From Ralstonia condita (lineage in GTDB: Bacteria; Pseudomonadota; Gammaproteobacteria; Burkholderiales; Burkholderiaceae): a DNA stretch of 64,000 nucleotides. The position numbers and the translations under genes were made by a program. Positions 1 through 8,706 of this stretch are shown here, in pieces (within the stretch, counting starts at the first letter, position 1; each line of letters begins with the position of its first letter). The notes beneath the pieces were generated by a model. It made no database searches, had not been told where the DNA came from, and was given only the letters and a program-made list of their open reading frames with translations. Where the stretch lies: NCBI RefSeq assembly GCF_958405655.1, contig NZ_CATYWO010000004.1, forward strand, positions 348,445-412,444, in the 5' to 3' direction.

Positions 1-723
1 CTGTCCACTTCGCTCGACTCGGCCGGGCCGCTCGCCAATTCGGTGGACTGCTGCGCCATCGTGGATGCCGTCCTGAGCGGCGAAACGCTGGATTCCGAGG
101 CGGTACCGCTGGCAGGCTTGCGCCTTGGCATCACGCAAGACTACGTGGGCGCGGACGTCGACGACACGGTACACACGGCGTTCTGCCGTGCCGTGGAACG
201 ACTCGAACGCGCCGGCGCGCGCATCGTGCGCTTTGAGTTCCCCGAACTGCTCCAGTTGCCCGACATCAATGGCGGTGACGGATTGACGGCGGCGCAGGCA
301 TGGGCGTGGCACAGGCCACTCCTGGCGCGCGCCGAAGCGCAGTACGACCCGCGCGTCGCCGCGCGCATCCGCCGAGGCGAACAGATGAGCGCCGCCGCAT
401 ACATCGACGTGATGGAGGCGCGCGCCCGCATGATTGCCATCGCGCGCAAACGGCTCGGCAACCTCGACGCGTGGCTGATGCCGACCGTGGCAATCGTGCC
501 GCCCGAAGTTGCGTCACTGGAAGCCGACGACGCCCAGTTCTTCCGCACCAACGCGCTGGCGCTGCGCAATCCGAGCGTGATCAATTTCCTGGACGGCTGC
601 GCGCTGACCCTGCCCGTCCACGCCGTCGGCGAACTGCCGGTCGGCCTCTCGCTGTGCGGCCTGGCCAATGACGATGCACGCATCCTGCGGGTGGGCCGGG
701 CAGTGGAAGCGGCGTTGCGCTGA
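1..723 (+). CDS. Amidase signature family protein (3' part, 5' end cut by window)
   Basis: The frame is open from the first base and reads LSTSLDSAGPLANSVDCCAI, the amidase-signature segment SxDxxGP..xSVxD that carries the cis-Ser/Ser part of the Ser-Ser-Lys triad region. The upstream part with the catalytic Lys lies outside the window. About 240 residues are visible; full-length amidases of this family are about 450-480 residues, so roughly half is seen. The family hydrolyses carboxamides; the substrate cannot be told. The gene ends at TGA 721-723 and is convergent with the chemotaxis receptor. Internal GTG at 43 is not a real start because homology continues upstream of it. Confidence 0.85.
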   Translation: MSTSLDSAGPLANSVDCCAIVDAVLSGETLDSEAVPLAGLRLGITQDYVGADVDDTVHTAFCRAVERLERAGARIVRFEFPELLQLPDINGGDGLTAAQAWAWHRPLLARAEAQYDPRVAARIRRGEQMSAAAYIDVMEARARMIAIARKRLGNLDAWLMPTVAIVPPEVASLEADDAQFFRTNALALRNPSVINFLDGCALTLPVHAVGELPVGLSLCGLANDDARILRVGRAVEAALR

Positions 724-862
724 CCGGCTGACAAGCGCACTCGAAAGCACACGCCGCGACGGTTTGGCCGTCGCCTGCCCATGCGGCGCCCGGCATCGGC
801 GTTACGGGCGACCGATCCGCCGGCAGCCAAGCAAGCCAGGGAGGTGCCGCTGCCGGCGATTG

Positions 863-2275
863 CTACCCCGCCACCTTGTAGCCGATGCGCAACCCCCCCC
901 AGTGCCGGCCCTTCACATAGATGGGCGCGGACACGTCCTTCATCATCGCGAAGGTACCGTTGCCCATGTCGCGACGGTATGTCTGCAGCAGGAAGGCTTC
1001 GGTGTTGCGCGCTGCACCCAGTCCGGTGCGGTCGGCAAACACCCGGCGGTTGCGGCTGTTGGCGGCGTTCCATGCCGGATCGTTGCCCTGCGGCTGCGAA
1101 AACTGCAGGTTGTGCGTTGGCAGATAACCGTTGGTATCGACCGCCGCGCAAAACACGACGCGCGGGTCGAGCTTGAGCAACGGCTCTTGCACGGCAGGCA
1201 GCACGCGATCGGTGAACGGGGTAAAGCGTGCCAGATGCTGCGGCGGGTCGGTATTGGGCATCGGCTGGTATGCGCGGTCAAACAGATCGCCTTCGCTGAT
1301 GTCGCCGCGCGAGAGCGCCGTCTCGAACAGCGCGCTGATCTTGCGCGCGCCCGCCTGCACGGCGTCGATGAACGGCGTATCGGCGCTCTGCACGCCGGTG
1401 GAGGCCGTCAGCCGGATCAGCGTTTCCGAAGACCCGAGCAGACCCGAGAGCTGCTGCTGGGCGCTGTCGATGTTGTGGCTCGATTGCTTCACGCCCTCGG
1501 CCATCGCGTCCACTTCATGCGCCAGTGACGCGCATTCGGATTCGATGGCGGCCGTGGATTCTGCAATGCTGGTGGCCTCGGCATCGAAGCGCGCGATGGC
1601 CTCGCCCGCCACGCCGATCACGGCGCCAATGGCCTGCGTGCCCACATCCACGCGCTGCGCACGCGCGACGTTGGCACTACTGTCTCCGATCAGTCTTTCG
1701 GTCTGGCCGGACAAGTCGGCCAGGGTCGTTTCGATGCGCCGGGTGGCGTCGGCGGTCTGGCCCGCGAGCTGCTTGACGGCGCCCGCAACGACCGCGAAGC
1801 TGCGGCCTGATTCGCCGGCACGCGCCGCTTCAATGGCGGCGTTGATGGCCAGCAGGTTGGTCTGCCTGGCAATCTGGGAGATCTGCTCGGCTGCCTGCGC
1901 CACCTGCACCAAGGCCTCGCGCAGGTCGGCGATCTGCCGCTCCATGCTCGCCACGCCGACCGCCAGCTCACGGATGTCATGCAGCGATGCGTCGACCGTG
2001 GCACGCGAGCCGCTCACCTCCTCGCTGGCGTGTGAAGCCACTTCGCGGGCGTGGGCCGCCGCTACGGCGATGTCGTGGTTGCCGCGCATCGTGATATCGG
2101 CGGCATTGCGCAACTGGTCGAACACCTCGGCCTGACGACGCAGGCGCACGGCCACATCCTCCACGTTGCCGGACACTTCGCAGATGCCCATGCCCACACG
2201 GCCGGCCTCCTCGGCAATGCGGGCGACGAGTTCAGGAGAAGCATTCGGGCCACGGCCCCAGGCAAATCGCTTCAC
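863..2275 (-). CDS. Soluble methyl-accepting chemotaxis protein with C-terminal sensor domain
   Basis: The 470-residue protein contains the highly conserved MCP signalling hairpin (QISQIARQTNLLAINAAIEA, about residues 131-150), which contacts CheA/CheW. No transmembrane segment or signal peptide is visible, so it should be cytoplasmic. The coiled-coil region fills about residues 15-320 and is followed by a globular domain of about 140 residues (FTDRVLPAVQEPLLKLDPRV through GGLRIGYKVAG) resembling a PAS/Cache-like sensor; the sensor is therefore C-terminal, the reverse of the usual order. Start is GTG at 2275 with GGAGA about 9 bases upstream. Ligand unknown. Sits alone between convergent and tandem neighbours. 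Confidence 0.88.
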   Translation of the reverse strand: MKRFAWGRGPNASPELVARIAEEAGRVGMGICEVSGNVEDVAVRLRRQAEVFDQLRNAADITMRGNHDIAVAAAHAREVASHASEEVSGSRATVDASLHDIRELAVGVASMERQIADLREALVQVAQAAEQISQIARQTNLLAINAAIEAARAGESGRSFAVVAGAVKQLAGQTADATRRIETTLADLSGQTERLIGDSSANVARAQRVDVGTQAIGAVIGVAGEAIARFDAEATSIAESTAAIESECASLAHEVDAMAEGVKQSSHNIDSAQQQLSGLLGSSETLIRLTASTGVQSADTPFIDAVQAGARKISALFETALSRGDISEGDLFDRAYQPMPNTDPPQHLARFTPFTDRVLPAVQEPLLKLDPRVVFCAAVDTNGYLPTHNLQFSQPQGNDPAWNAANSRNRRVFADRTGLGAARNTEAFLLQTYRRDMGNGTFAMMKDVSAPIYVKGRHWGGLRIGYKVAG

Positions 2276-2335
2276 GTGTGTTGGTCTCCAATGGATCGTG
2301 TTGTTCGGCCGGCACCTTGGGCACCCCTTGAGGGT

Positions 2336-5152
2336 TTATCGGCCCAGGGGGCCAGGCGCTTGAGCGGCGTCGCCTGCCTTTTCTTGGAGCGGCGGCGCGG
2401 TGGCGCCCCGGCGCAGACGTGCCTCGTATGCGGCGGCCGTCATGGGCGCGCCAAACAGGAAGCCCTGCAGCTTGTCGCAGCCGGCCGCCTGCAGGAATTC
2501 GGCCTGTTCGAGCGTCTCGACACCCTCGGCGGTGACGGTCATGTCGAGCGACGCGGCCATCGCCACCACCGCGCGCGAGATCACGACGGAATCGCGATGG
2601 CGCGGGATCCCGGACACAAACGAGCGATCCACCTTCAGGTTGTCGATCGGAAAGCGCTGCAGATAGGACAGCGACGAGTAGCCCGTGCCGAAATCGTCGA
2701 TCGAAATGCGGACCCCCAACGCGGTCAGCGCGTCGAGCACCGGAATCACGGCGGCGGTGTCGCGCATGAGCAGACCCTCGGTGATTTCCATCTCCAGCGC
2801 CTTGGCGGGTAGTCCGGCCTCGGTCAGACAGCGCGTGATGGTCGGCACCAGCGCTTCGCCAAACTGGCGCGGCGACAGGTTCACGGCCACGAAGAAGTCG
2901 GGCATGCATGTCGCGCGCCAGTGGGCCGCCTGCCGGCAGGCCTGGGCCAGCACCCATTCGCCGATGTCGCTGATCAGGCCCGCGTCTTCGGCCACGGGAA
3001 TGAACTCGGCTGGCGACACTTCGCCCAGTTCCGTGCTGTGCCAGCGCAGCAGCACCTCCGCGCCGACGATGTCCATCGACGTGGCATCGACGATGGGCTG
3101 AAAGCGCAGCGACATCTCGTCGGCGGCCAGTGCCCGGCGCAGGTGGTATTCGAGCTGGAAGCGCCGCTGCGCGCGTTGCGACAGGCGCGCGGTGTACACG
3201 CGGTGCTGGTTGCGCCCGTTGTGCTTGGCGTTGTACATGGCAGCGTCGGCGCAGCGCAGCAGCGTGGCGGCATCGCTGCCGTGCTCCGGATACGCCGCAA
3301 TCCCGATGGATGCGCCCAGGTAGTACTCGGTGCCGCCCGTCGAGAACGGCTGCGCAATCGCTTCGATGATCCGCGTGGCCAGACGCTCGGCTTCGGCCAG
3401 CGAGCGCACGTTGTCGAGCAGCACGACGAATTCGTCACCGCCCAGACGCGCCAGCGTGTCGGTCTGGCGCACGCAGGCCGACAAGCGCTGTGCCACGATC
3501 CGCAGCAGATGGTCACCCGCCTCGTGCCCGGCGGTATCGTTGACCTGCTTGAAGCCGTCGAGGTCCAGAAACAGCACCGCCACCTGCTGGCCGTCTTCAG
3601 CCGACTGCTCCATGACGGCCTGCATGCGCTGCGAGAAATACGCGCGGTTGTACAACCCGGTCAGCGCATCACGCTGCGCGAGGAAGGTGAGCTGCTGCTG
3701 TGCCGCGCGCGCGGGGCCGATGTCGTTGAACGAGATCAGCACCGCGCTTGGCGCATCGTCCCCCGGGCGCACGATCGGCAGCACGTTCTCGTGCACCCAG
3801 ACCACCTCGCCGTCGACCAGCTCCAGGCCGATGGTCAGCCCCAGCAGGGGCCGGCCGGTGTTCAGCGCCACGTGCGTGGGACGTTCGACGAAGGGAATCT
3901 CGCTGCCATCCTCGCGCAACGAGCGGCGCATCAACGTGAGGTGGCTCGAGCCCACCGGCGAGCGGTTGCCCGCACGCAGGATGCGCCGCGCGCTCGGGTT
4001 GCACGCGAGGATGGTGCCGTCGGCGGCCTGTACGACGATACCTTCGGTCAGGTTGTCCACGGCGAGCCGGTAACGCTCCTCGCTCTCCTGGAGCTCGCGC
4101 GCGATATGGGCCTTCTGGACCGCCACGCCAATGATGTCGGTGATGCCATCAAGCAGACCCATCGCGTCGGCGGTAGGCGCGCGGGGCGCATCGTAATAGA
4201 TGCCCATGGCGCCGATCATCTGGGCGTTGTCGCCGCGGATGGGGGTCGACCAGCACGCGCGCAGGCCAAGCGGCGCCACGAGGTCGCGGTAGCCATCCCA
4301 CAGCGTGTCGGCGTCGATGTCTTCCACCACCACGCGCTTGTTGAGGAACATGGCCGTACCGCATGACCCGACCGCGGGCCCGAGCTCGAGGCCGATCAAC
4401 GCTTGCGACAGCGTAGGGGGCAATGACGGCGCCACCGCCTGCGTAATGTGCCGGCTATCGCTGGAGAGCAGCACCGAACAGACGGCGCCGTCATCCAGCA
4501 AAGCCTCGACGAGGCGGCATACCTCGGCCAACAGGTCAGGTAGCCGCACATTGCGCGAGCTCATTTCGAGCACGGTCTTTTCGCAGCGCAGCAGTTCCTT
4601 GGCGCGCGCGGTCTCCACGGCAAGCGTCCGGTAATTGGCTTCGGATTCGCGCAGCGCCTGCTCGGCGTGCTTGCGCTGGCTGATATCGCGTGCCACCACC
4701 TGGATCGCGGTGCGCCACCCCAGTTGCACGGGCGCGGAGAGCACCTCGACGTCGACGGGCGTGCCGTCGCAGCGCAGCAGGGTCTGCTCGACGGGCGGCA
4801 GGCCAGCACTGTGCGTCACCATCCACTCGCGGCGCTGGCGGGCAAGCTGCACGGAGTTGCCATGCACGAACTCGTCCAGCTCCCGGCCGACAATATCGCG
4901 CGCACTTTCCGCCCCGAACAGCCGCACGCCCGCCTCGTTGATGAAAACGATGATGTCGTCCGCCACGATGTACAGCGCATCCGGCATCTGCCGGACGAGC
5001 GCCTCGTAGCGGTCGTCAGCGAGCGGTAGCGGCCGCGTCTCCATGAGATCCGATTCGGAACGGTCAGGCCGCTTTGCAGAAGTGGCGTCCATATGGGTGC
5101 GGGCGGTAGGCCCGCCCTTGGGAACTCCCTCTTTCTTCTGCATATCGACCAT
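2336..5152 (-). CDS. PAS-GAF-PAS-GGDEF-EAL cyclic-di-GMP signalling protein
   Basis: About 938 residues. Order of domains: PAS (about residues 45-165), GAF (about 210-345), second PAS (about 360-480), GGDEF (about 490-655) and EAL (about 665-920). The cyclase motif is intact (LARLGGDEFVVLL). The EAL signature reads EVLLRW with downstream DDFGTGYSSLSYL, so phosphodiesterase residues also look intact. The protein may make and break c-di-GMP, with PAS/GAF input. No membrane segment is seen. The open frame continues upstream to 5941 but over the phnM gene on the other strand, so I place the start at ATG 5152; ATG 5143, 5092 and 5044 are alternatives and none has a strong ribosome-binding site. 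Divergent from phnM. Confidence 0.85.
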   Translation of the reverse strand: MVDMQKKEGVPKGGPTARTHMDATSAKRPDRSESDLMETRPLPLADDRYEALVRQMPDALYIVADDIIVFINEAGVRLFGAESARDIVGRELDEFVHGNSVQLARQRREWMVTHSAGLPPVEQTLLRCDGTPVDVEVLSAPVQLGWRTAIQVVARDISQRKHAEQALRESEANYRTLAVETARAKELLRCEKTVLEMSSRNVRLPDLLAEVCRLVEALLDDGAVCSVLLSSDSRHITQAVAPSLPPTLSQALIGLELGPAVGSCGTAMFLNKRVVVEDIDADTLWDGYRDLVAPLGLRACWSTPIRGDNAQMIGAMGIYYDAPRAPTADAMGLLDGITDIIGVAVQKAHIARELQESEERYRLAVDNLTEGIVVQAADGTILACNPSARRILRAGNRSPVGSSHLTLMRRSLREDGSEIPFVERPTHVALNTGRPLLGLTIGLELVDGEVVWVHENVLPIVRPGDDAPSAVLISFNDIGPARAAQQQLTFLAQRDALTGLYNRAYFSQRMQAVMEQSAEDGQQVAVLFLDLDGFKQVNDTAGHEAGDHLLRIVAQRLSACVRQTDTLARLGGDEFVVLLDNVRSLAEAERLATRIIEAIAQPFSTGGTEYYLGASIGIAAYPEHGSDAATLLRCADAAMYNAKHNGRNQHRVYTARLSQRAQRRFQLEYHLRRALAADEMSLRFQPIVDATSMDIVGAEVLLRWHSTELGEVSPAEFIPVAEDAGLISDIGEWVLAQACRQAAHWRATCMPDFFVAVNLSPRQFGEALVPTITRCLTEAGLPAKALEMEITEGLLMRDTAAVIPVLDALTALGVRISIDDFGTGYSSLSYLQRFPIDNLKVDRSFVSGIPRHRDSVVISRAVVAMAASLDMTVTAEGVETLEQAEFLQAAGCDKLQGFLFGAPMTAAAYEARLRRGATAPPLQEKAGDAAQAPGPLGR

Positions 5153-5314
5153 CGTGTCAGGAAAGTTAAGGCGTTCGGCTACCCTCCCCCCCTTCAGAGT
5201 GGGACAAACGGCCGATGTCGCATCGCCCGGCACACCAGTTGCGGCACAATGCCTGCACAACGTCCGCGCACGAGAACGCGGAAATGCGCGCCCGGGCTCA
5301 CTCCTATTCGCCAC

Positions 5315-6490
5315 ATGCAATCGTTTTCGTCTTGTGTCGGCCACATTGCCGGCCTCATCTCGCGCCGCACCTTGCTGGCCGAAGGGCTCGCAGAGGCCGC
5401 CGTGCAATTTCGCGATGGGCACATCGTCGCGTGTGATTCCAGCACCACTCGTGGCATGCTCGACTGCGGAGATCTCCTGGTGCTGCCCGGCATCGTGGAC
5501 CTGCACGGCGATGCATTCGAGCGCGCCGTCATGCCTCGGCCTGGCGTCGCCTTCCCGTACGAGACTGCGCTGGCCGACGTGGACGGCCAGCTGCTGGCCA
5601 GCGGCATCACCACTGAATTCCACGGCGTGACGTATTCGTGGGAGGGCGGCCTGCGCGGTGAGGCCTATGCCCTGCGCATGCTCGACACGCTCGACGCCAT
5701 GCGCCCCCACCTTGGCGCCGAACATCGGATGCACCTGCGCTACAGGCTGCACCACGCAGACGGCGTGGCCAACGCACTGGCCTGGATGCAGGCGGGCCGG
5801 GTACAGTTCCTGTCGTTCAATGACCACCTGCCCATGATGCGTGACAAGCTCGGCGATGCACGCAAGCTCGCGCAATACGCCGACCGCGCCGAATGCGATG
5901 TCGATGGCTTCCTTGCCCGGCTGAATGCAGCCGCAGCCCATGCCGGCCAGCTCGACGATGTGACCGCCACGCTCGCGCAGGCGGCCCGCCGATACGGCAT
6001 CCCCATGGCCTCACATGACGAACCGGATGTGGACACGCGCAACGCATTCCACGCACACGGCTGCACGGTGACGGAATTCCCGCTGACCGATGCGGTAGCC
6101 CGCGCAGCGCGGGCGCACGGCGGACATGTCGTCTTTGGCGCCCCCAACGTGGTACGCGGCGGCAGCCATCACGGGGCGCCCGATGCAACCGCCATGGTCG
6201 AGGCCGGTTTGGGCACCGTCTTGGCGTCGGATTACTACTACCCCGCCTTGCTGGCCGCCCCGTTCACGCTGGCCGAACGCGGCATCGTGCCGCTGGCGCA
6301 GGCATGGGCGCTGGTGGCCGCCAACCCCGCCGAAGCAGCGGGCCTGGCCGACCGCGGCCGGCTCGCCGACGGCCTGCGCGCCGATGCCATCGTGGTGGAT
6401 GACCGCCGCCCTGGGCTGCCGCGCGTGGTGGCTGCCGTGGTGGGCGGCCGGCTGCGCCACGCAACGGCCCAACTGCCGTTCATCGGCTGA
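5315..6490 (+). CDS. phnM: PhnM, alpha-D-ribose 1-methylphosphonate 5-triphosphate diphosphatase
   Basis: The 391-residue protein is an amidohydrolase-fold enzyme of the PhnM type, which removes pyrophosphate from ribosyl-phosphonate triphosphate in the C-P lyase pathway. Seen: VVDLHGD-type metal motif (GIVDLHGDAFERAV), HDEPD, and GAPNVVRGGSHHG near the C-terminus, all typical of PhnM. Length fits the family (about 380-390). The frame is open upstream to 5093 but conserved sequence begins after ATG 5315. Followed 8 bases later by the DUF1045 phosphonate-associated gene; no other C-P lyase subunit is in the window, so either the rest is elsewhere or this pair acts alone. Confidence 0.85.
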   Translation: MQSFSSCVGHIAGLISRRTLLAEGLAEAAVQFRDGHIVACDSSTTRGMLDCGDLLVLPGIVDLHGDAFERAVMPRPGVAFPYETALADVDGQLLASGITTEFHGVTYSWEGGLRGEAYALRMLDTLDAMRPHLGAEHRMHLRYRLHHADGVANALAWMQAGRVQFLSFNDHLPMMRDKLGDARKLAQYADRAECDVDGFLARLNAAAAHAGQLDDVTATLAQAARRYGIPMASHDEPDVDTRNAFHAHGCTVTEFPLTDAVARAARAHGGHVVFGAPNVVRGGSHHGAPDATAMVEAGLGTVLASDYYYPALLAAPFTLAERGIVPLAQAWALVAANPAEAAGLADRGRLADGLRADAIVVDDRRPGLPRVVAAVVGGRLRHATAQLPFIG

Positions 6491-6498
6491 CGGCTGAC

Positions 6499-7242
6499 AT
6501 GAGCGATCTGCAGGCACCGCTGCCAAACGCCTGGCGGTATGCGCTCTACCTGCTGCCGCCGGAGCCGTGGTACGCACTCGGCACGCGCTGGCTCGGCCGC
6601 TGTGCGCGGCGCAATGAAGCCATCGCTTCCGAACACCGCCAGCCGCTGGCCCGCGACGCGGGTGTCGATATCGCCACGCTCGACCGCTGGACGGAAGCGC
6701 CCCGCCACTACGGCCTCCACGCCACCCTGAAGCCGCCCTTTCGCCTGGCCGGCACGCACACCGTGGATGCGCTGGATGCCGCCCTGCGCCGGTTTGCGGT
6801 GCAGCATCGCCCGCTCACGATCGAACCGGTACTGCAAACGCTGCGGGGCTTCCTCGCGTGGCGCCTGCGCCACGGCGATCCGGCCCGCGACGCCCTTCAC
6901 GCCTTCGCCGATGCCTGCGTGCGGGAGTTCGACACCTTCCGTGCCCCGCCACCGCCCAGCGAACTTGCGCGCCGACGCCATGCAGGCCTGTCGCCCGCAC
7001 AGGAGCGTCATCTCCAGCACTGGGGATATCCGTACGTGTTCGACACGTTCACCTTCCACATCACGCTCACCGGCAAACTGGCCCACGGCGAGCAGCTCGC
7101 CTGCTACCGCGCCCTGGAGGCCGCCAACGCCGCGCTGCCGCCTACCCTGTCGATCGACCACGTCGCACTGTTCACCCAGGCCGCGCCAGACGCTGCCTTC
7201 ACGGTTGCGCGCGTCTACCGCTTCGACGGCAGGGTCGAGTGA
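6499..7242 (+). CDS. DUF1045 / 2H-phosphoesterase-like phosphonate metabolism protein
   Basis: 247 residues. Two HxT motifs, HATL (about residue 75) and HITL (about residue 185), are the signature pair of 2H phosphoesterases, and the motif context (HYGLHATLKPPF) matches the DUF1045 family found next to phn genes. Members are thought to act on cyclic phosphodiester intermediates such as ribosyl 1,2-cyclic phosphate; that role is inferred from family and context. It lies 8 bases after phnM on the same strand and is probably cotranscribed. Confidence 0.8.
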   Translation: MSDLQAPLPNAWRYALYLLPPEPWYALGTRWLGRCARRNEAIASEHRQPLARDAGVDIATLDRWTEAPRHYGLHATLKPPFRLAGTHTVDALDAALRRFAVQHRPLTIEPVLQTLRGFLAWRLRHGDPARDALHAFADACVREFDTFRAPPPPSELARRRHAGLSPAQERHLQHWGYPYVFDTFTFHITLTGKLAHGEQLACYRALEAANAALPPTLSIDHVALFTQAAPDAAFTVARVYRFDGRVE

Positions 7243-7266
7243 TCGTCCTGCCGGAGGCCCGCGCGC

Positions 7267-8076
7267 TCAGCGCTTCAGATCGACCACGTCGATCACTTCC
7301 GTCTGGCCGTGCTGCTCGACCTCCTGGCGCATCACCACGCCAGCTTCGGGGCAGAACCAGTCGGTAATGCGGGCCACGGTCGGGGCAGGCTCGAGCGACT
7401 CGTCGCCCAGACGCAACACGCCCAGCGTGGCCGTGCGCGTGTACCGGATCGGCCGACATTGCAGAACCCCCACCGCCGTGTTCATCGGTTGCGGCGGACC
7501 CACCTCCCGCTCCGACACTTCCACCTTGGCATGCTCGGCGCGCATGCGGCCCACCGAGATCCCCAGACGTGGGGACACCACGTCGAAGTCGAAGCTGGAT
7601 TCGTAGGTGTCGCCGGGCAGCGTGTGCGCCTCGGGGGCCAGACCGGCGCCGTAGAGGAACATGCCGGAAATGGCGGTGCTCACGGTGCCAATCAGATCGG
7701 CGTGTTCGCTTTGCGCAAACACGCGGCCATTGATGCTGACGATGCGCGTGACCACACCGGCCTCGTCCACCAGCAGTTGATGCTCCTGCACCGTCTCGAT
7801 CGGTCTGCCGCCGAGCGCGACGAGGCCCGACTTCGCGTCGATACGCAGCCCGATCTCGCAGCCGTCCTGGATGTCCCGATTGACGTCGTGCAGCTTGAAC
7901 TCGACGATCATCGGCGTCTTGCCGTTGCCGTCCAGCCGCACCTGGCTGCCGTCATGTACCCAAGAGGCCGTGCACAGGCCGGCCGCACGCGCGGGCAAGG
8001 CGAGCCCTGCCGCCCCCGCAACGAGCCAGGCAACCAGCGTCCACAAAGAAAAACGCCGATGCATCTGGCGATGCAT
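7267..8076 (-). CDS. Secreted hypothetical protein
   Basis: 269 residues from ATG 8076 (or 265 from ATG 8064). The N-terminus is a clear signal peptide: charged MHRRF, a hydrophobic stretch LWTLVAWLVAGAAGLAL and the cleavage-like PARA-AG. I do not recognise the mature part; it has four cysteines after cleavage (LCTASW, DGCEIG, LQCRPI, WFCPE) and is likely a periplasmic or outer-membrane protein stabilised by disulfides. Both possible start codons lie inside a strong terminator hairpin (8050-8084) that ends the upstream repeat-protein transcript, so expression probably needs read-through or an unusual initiation. Confidence 0.65.
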   Translation of the reverse strand: MHRQMHRRFSLWTLVAWLVAGAAGLALPARAAGLCTASWVHDGSQVRLDGNGKTPMIVEFKLHDVNRDIQDGCEIGLRIDAKSGLVALGGRPIETVQEHQLLVDEAGVVTRIVSINGRVFAQSEHADLIGTVSTAISGMFLYGAGLAPEAHTLPGDTYESSFDFDVVSPRLGISVGRMRAEHAKVEVSEREVGPPQPMNTAVGVLQCRPIRYTRTATLGVLRLGDESLEPAPTVARITDWFCPEAGVVMRQEVEQHGQTEVIDVVDLKR

Positions 8077-8084
8077 CAGCGTCT
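8050..8084 (-). terminator. Rho-independent terminator overlapping the next start codon
   Basis: On the minus strand a 13-bp stem with one G-T wobble (arms around GATGCATC) closes a GCCA loop and is followed by TTTTTC. It sits downstream of the FDPYTQGA-repeat gene. The ATG codons at 8076 and 8064 of the next gene lie one in each arm. Confidence 0.75.
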
Positions 8085-8104
8085 TTACGGTCCTTAACAC
8101 GGGC

Positions 8105-8515
8105 TTACTGCTTGTTCTGACCCTTGCTGTTGGCACCCTGGCTGTAGGGATCGAACTTTTCCCCGGCCTTGGCGCCCTGGGTGTACGGGTCGAACTTTTC
8201 GCCCGCCTTGGCACCCTGCGTGTATGGATCGTATTTGCCCTGCGTAACGTTGGCCGGCTGGGCGCCCGGGTTGAGCGCGTTGGCCGTGCTGTCGGCACCT
8301 TGCGTGTACGGGTCGAACTTCTTGTTCGCGCCTTGCGTGTACGGATCGAACTTCTCGCCGGCCTTGGCGCCTTGGGTGTACGGGTCGAACTTCTCGCCGG
8401 CCTTGGCGCCCTGCGTGTAGGGGTCGAACTTCTTGTCGGTCTGTGCGTGGGCCATGCCGCTGACGGCAGCCACGACAGCGACCGCTGCCACGAGATTGAG
8501 ACGTTTGTACGGCAT
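8105..8515 (-). CDS. Secreted protein with seven FDPYTQGA repeats
   Basis: 136 residues. A signal peptide (MPYKRLNLVAAVAVVAAVSGMAHA) is followed almost entirely by seven copies of a [FY]DPY[TS]QGA unit, mostly spaced 13 residues apart by KAGEK linkers. The mature protein is small, hydrophilic, Lys/Asp-rich and without cysteine, so probably an extended or intrinsically disordered periplasmic/extracellular protein. The ribosome-binding site GGAAAGGAGC lies 5-8 bases before ATG 8515 and fixes the start. I know no function for this repeat; similar repeat proteins occur in Ralstonia and relatives. Confidence 0.75.
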   Translation of the reverse strand: MPYKRLNLVAAVAVVAAVSGMAHAQTDKKFDPYTQGAKAGEKFDPYTQGAKAGEKFDPYTQGANKKFDPYTQGADSTANALNPGAQPANVTQGKYDPYTQGAKAGEKFDPYTQGAKAGEKFDPYSQGANSKGQNKQ

Positions 8516-8706
8516 CTGAAGCTCCTTTCCTATGGATCGTTTGGGCTGATGGTGCAGCCTCATTTTTGAACGTATCCCGATGCAGCCACCGCTCGATGGC
8601 CCTGGCCGCAGCGCCGGGAAACCCCTCTCCTGCCCGTAAGCTATGGCATGCGCCGAGGAAAGTCAACGCACAGGAACTGCATATTTTTTAGGCAGATTGA
8701 GACAGA

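Noticed and set aside
8148..8450. Tandem DNA repeats resembling a CRISPR or satellite array
   Set aside because: They are the codons of the FDPYTQGA protein repeat with a secretion signal and ribosome-binding site; spacers are not unique.
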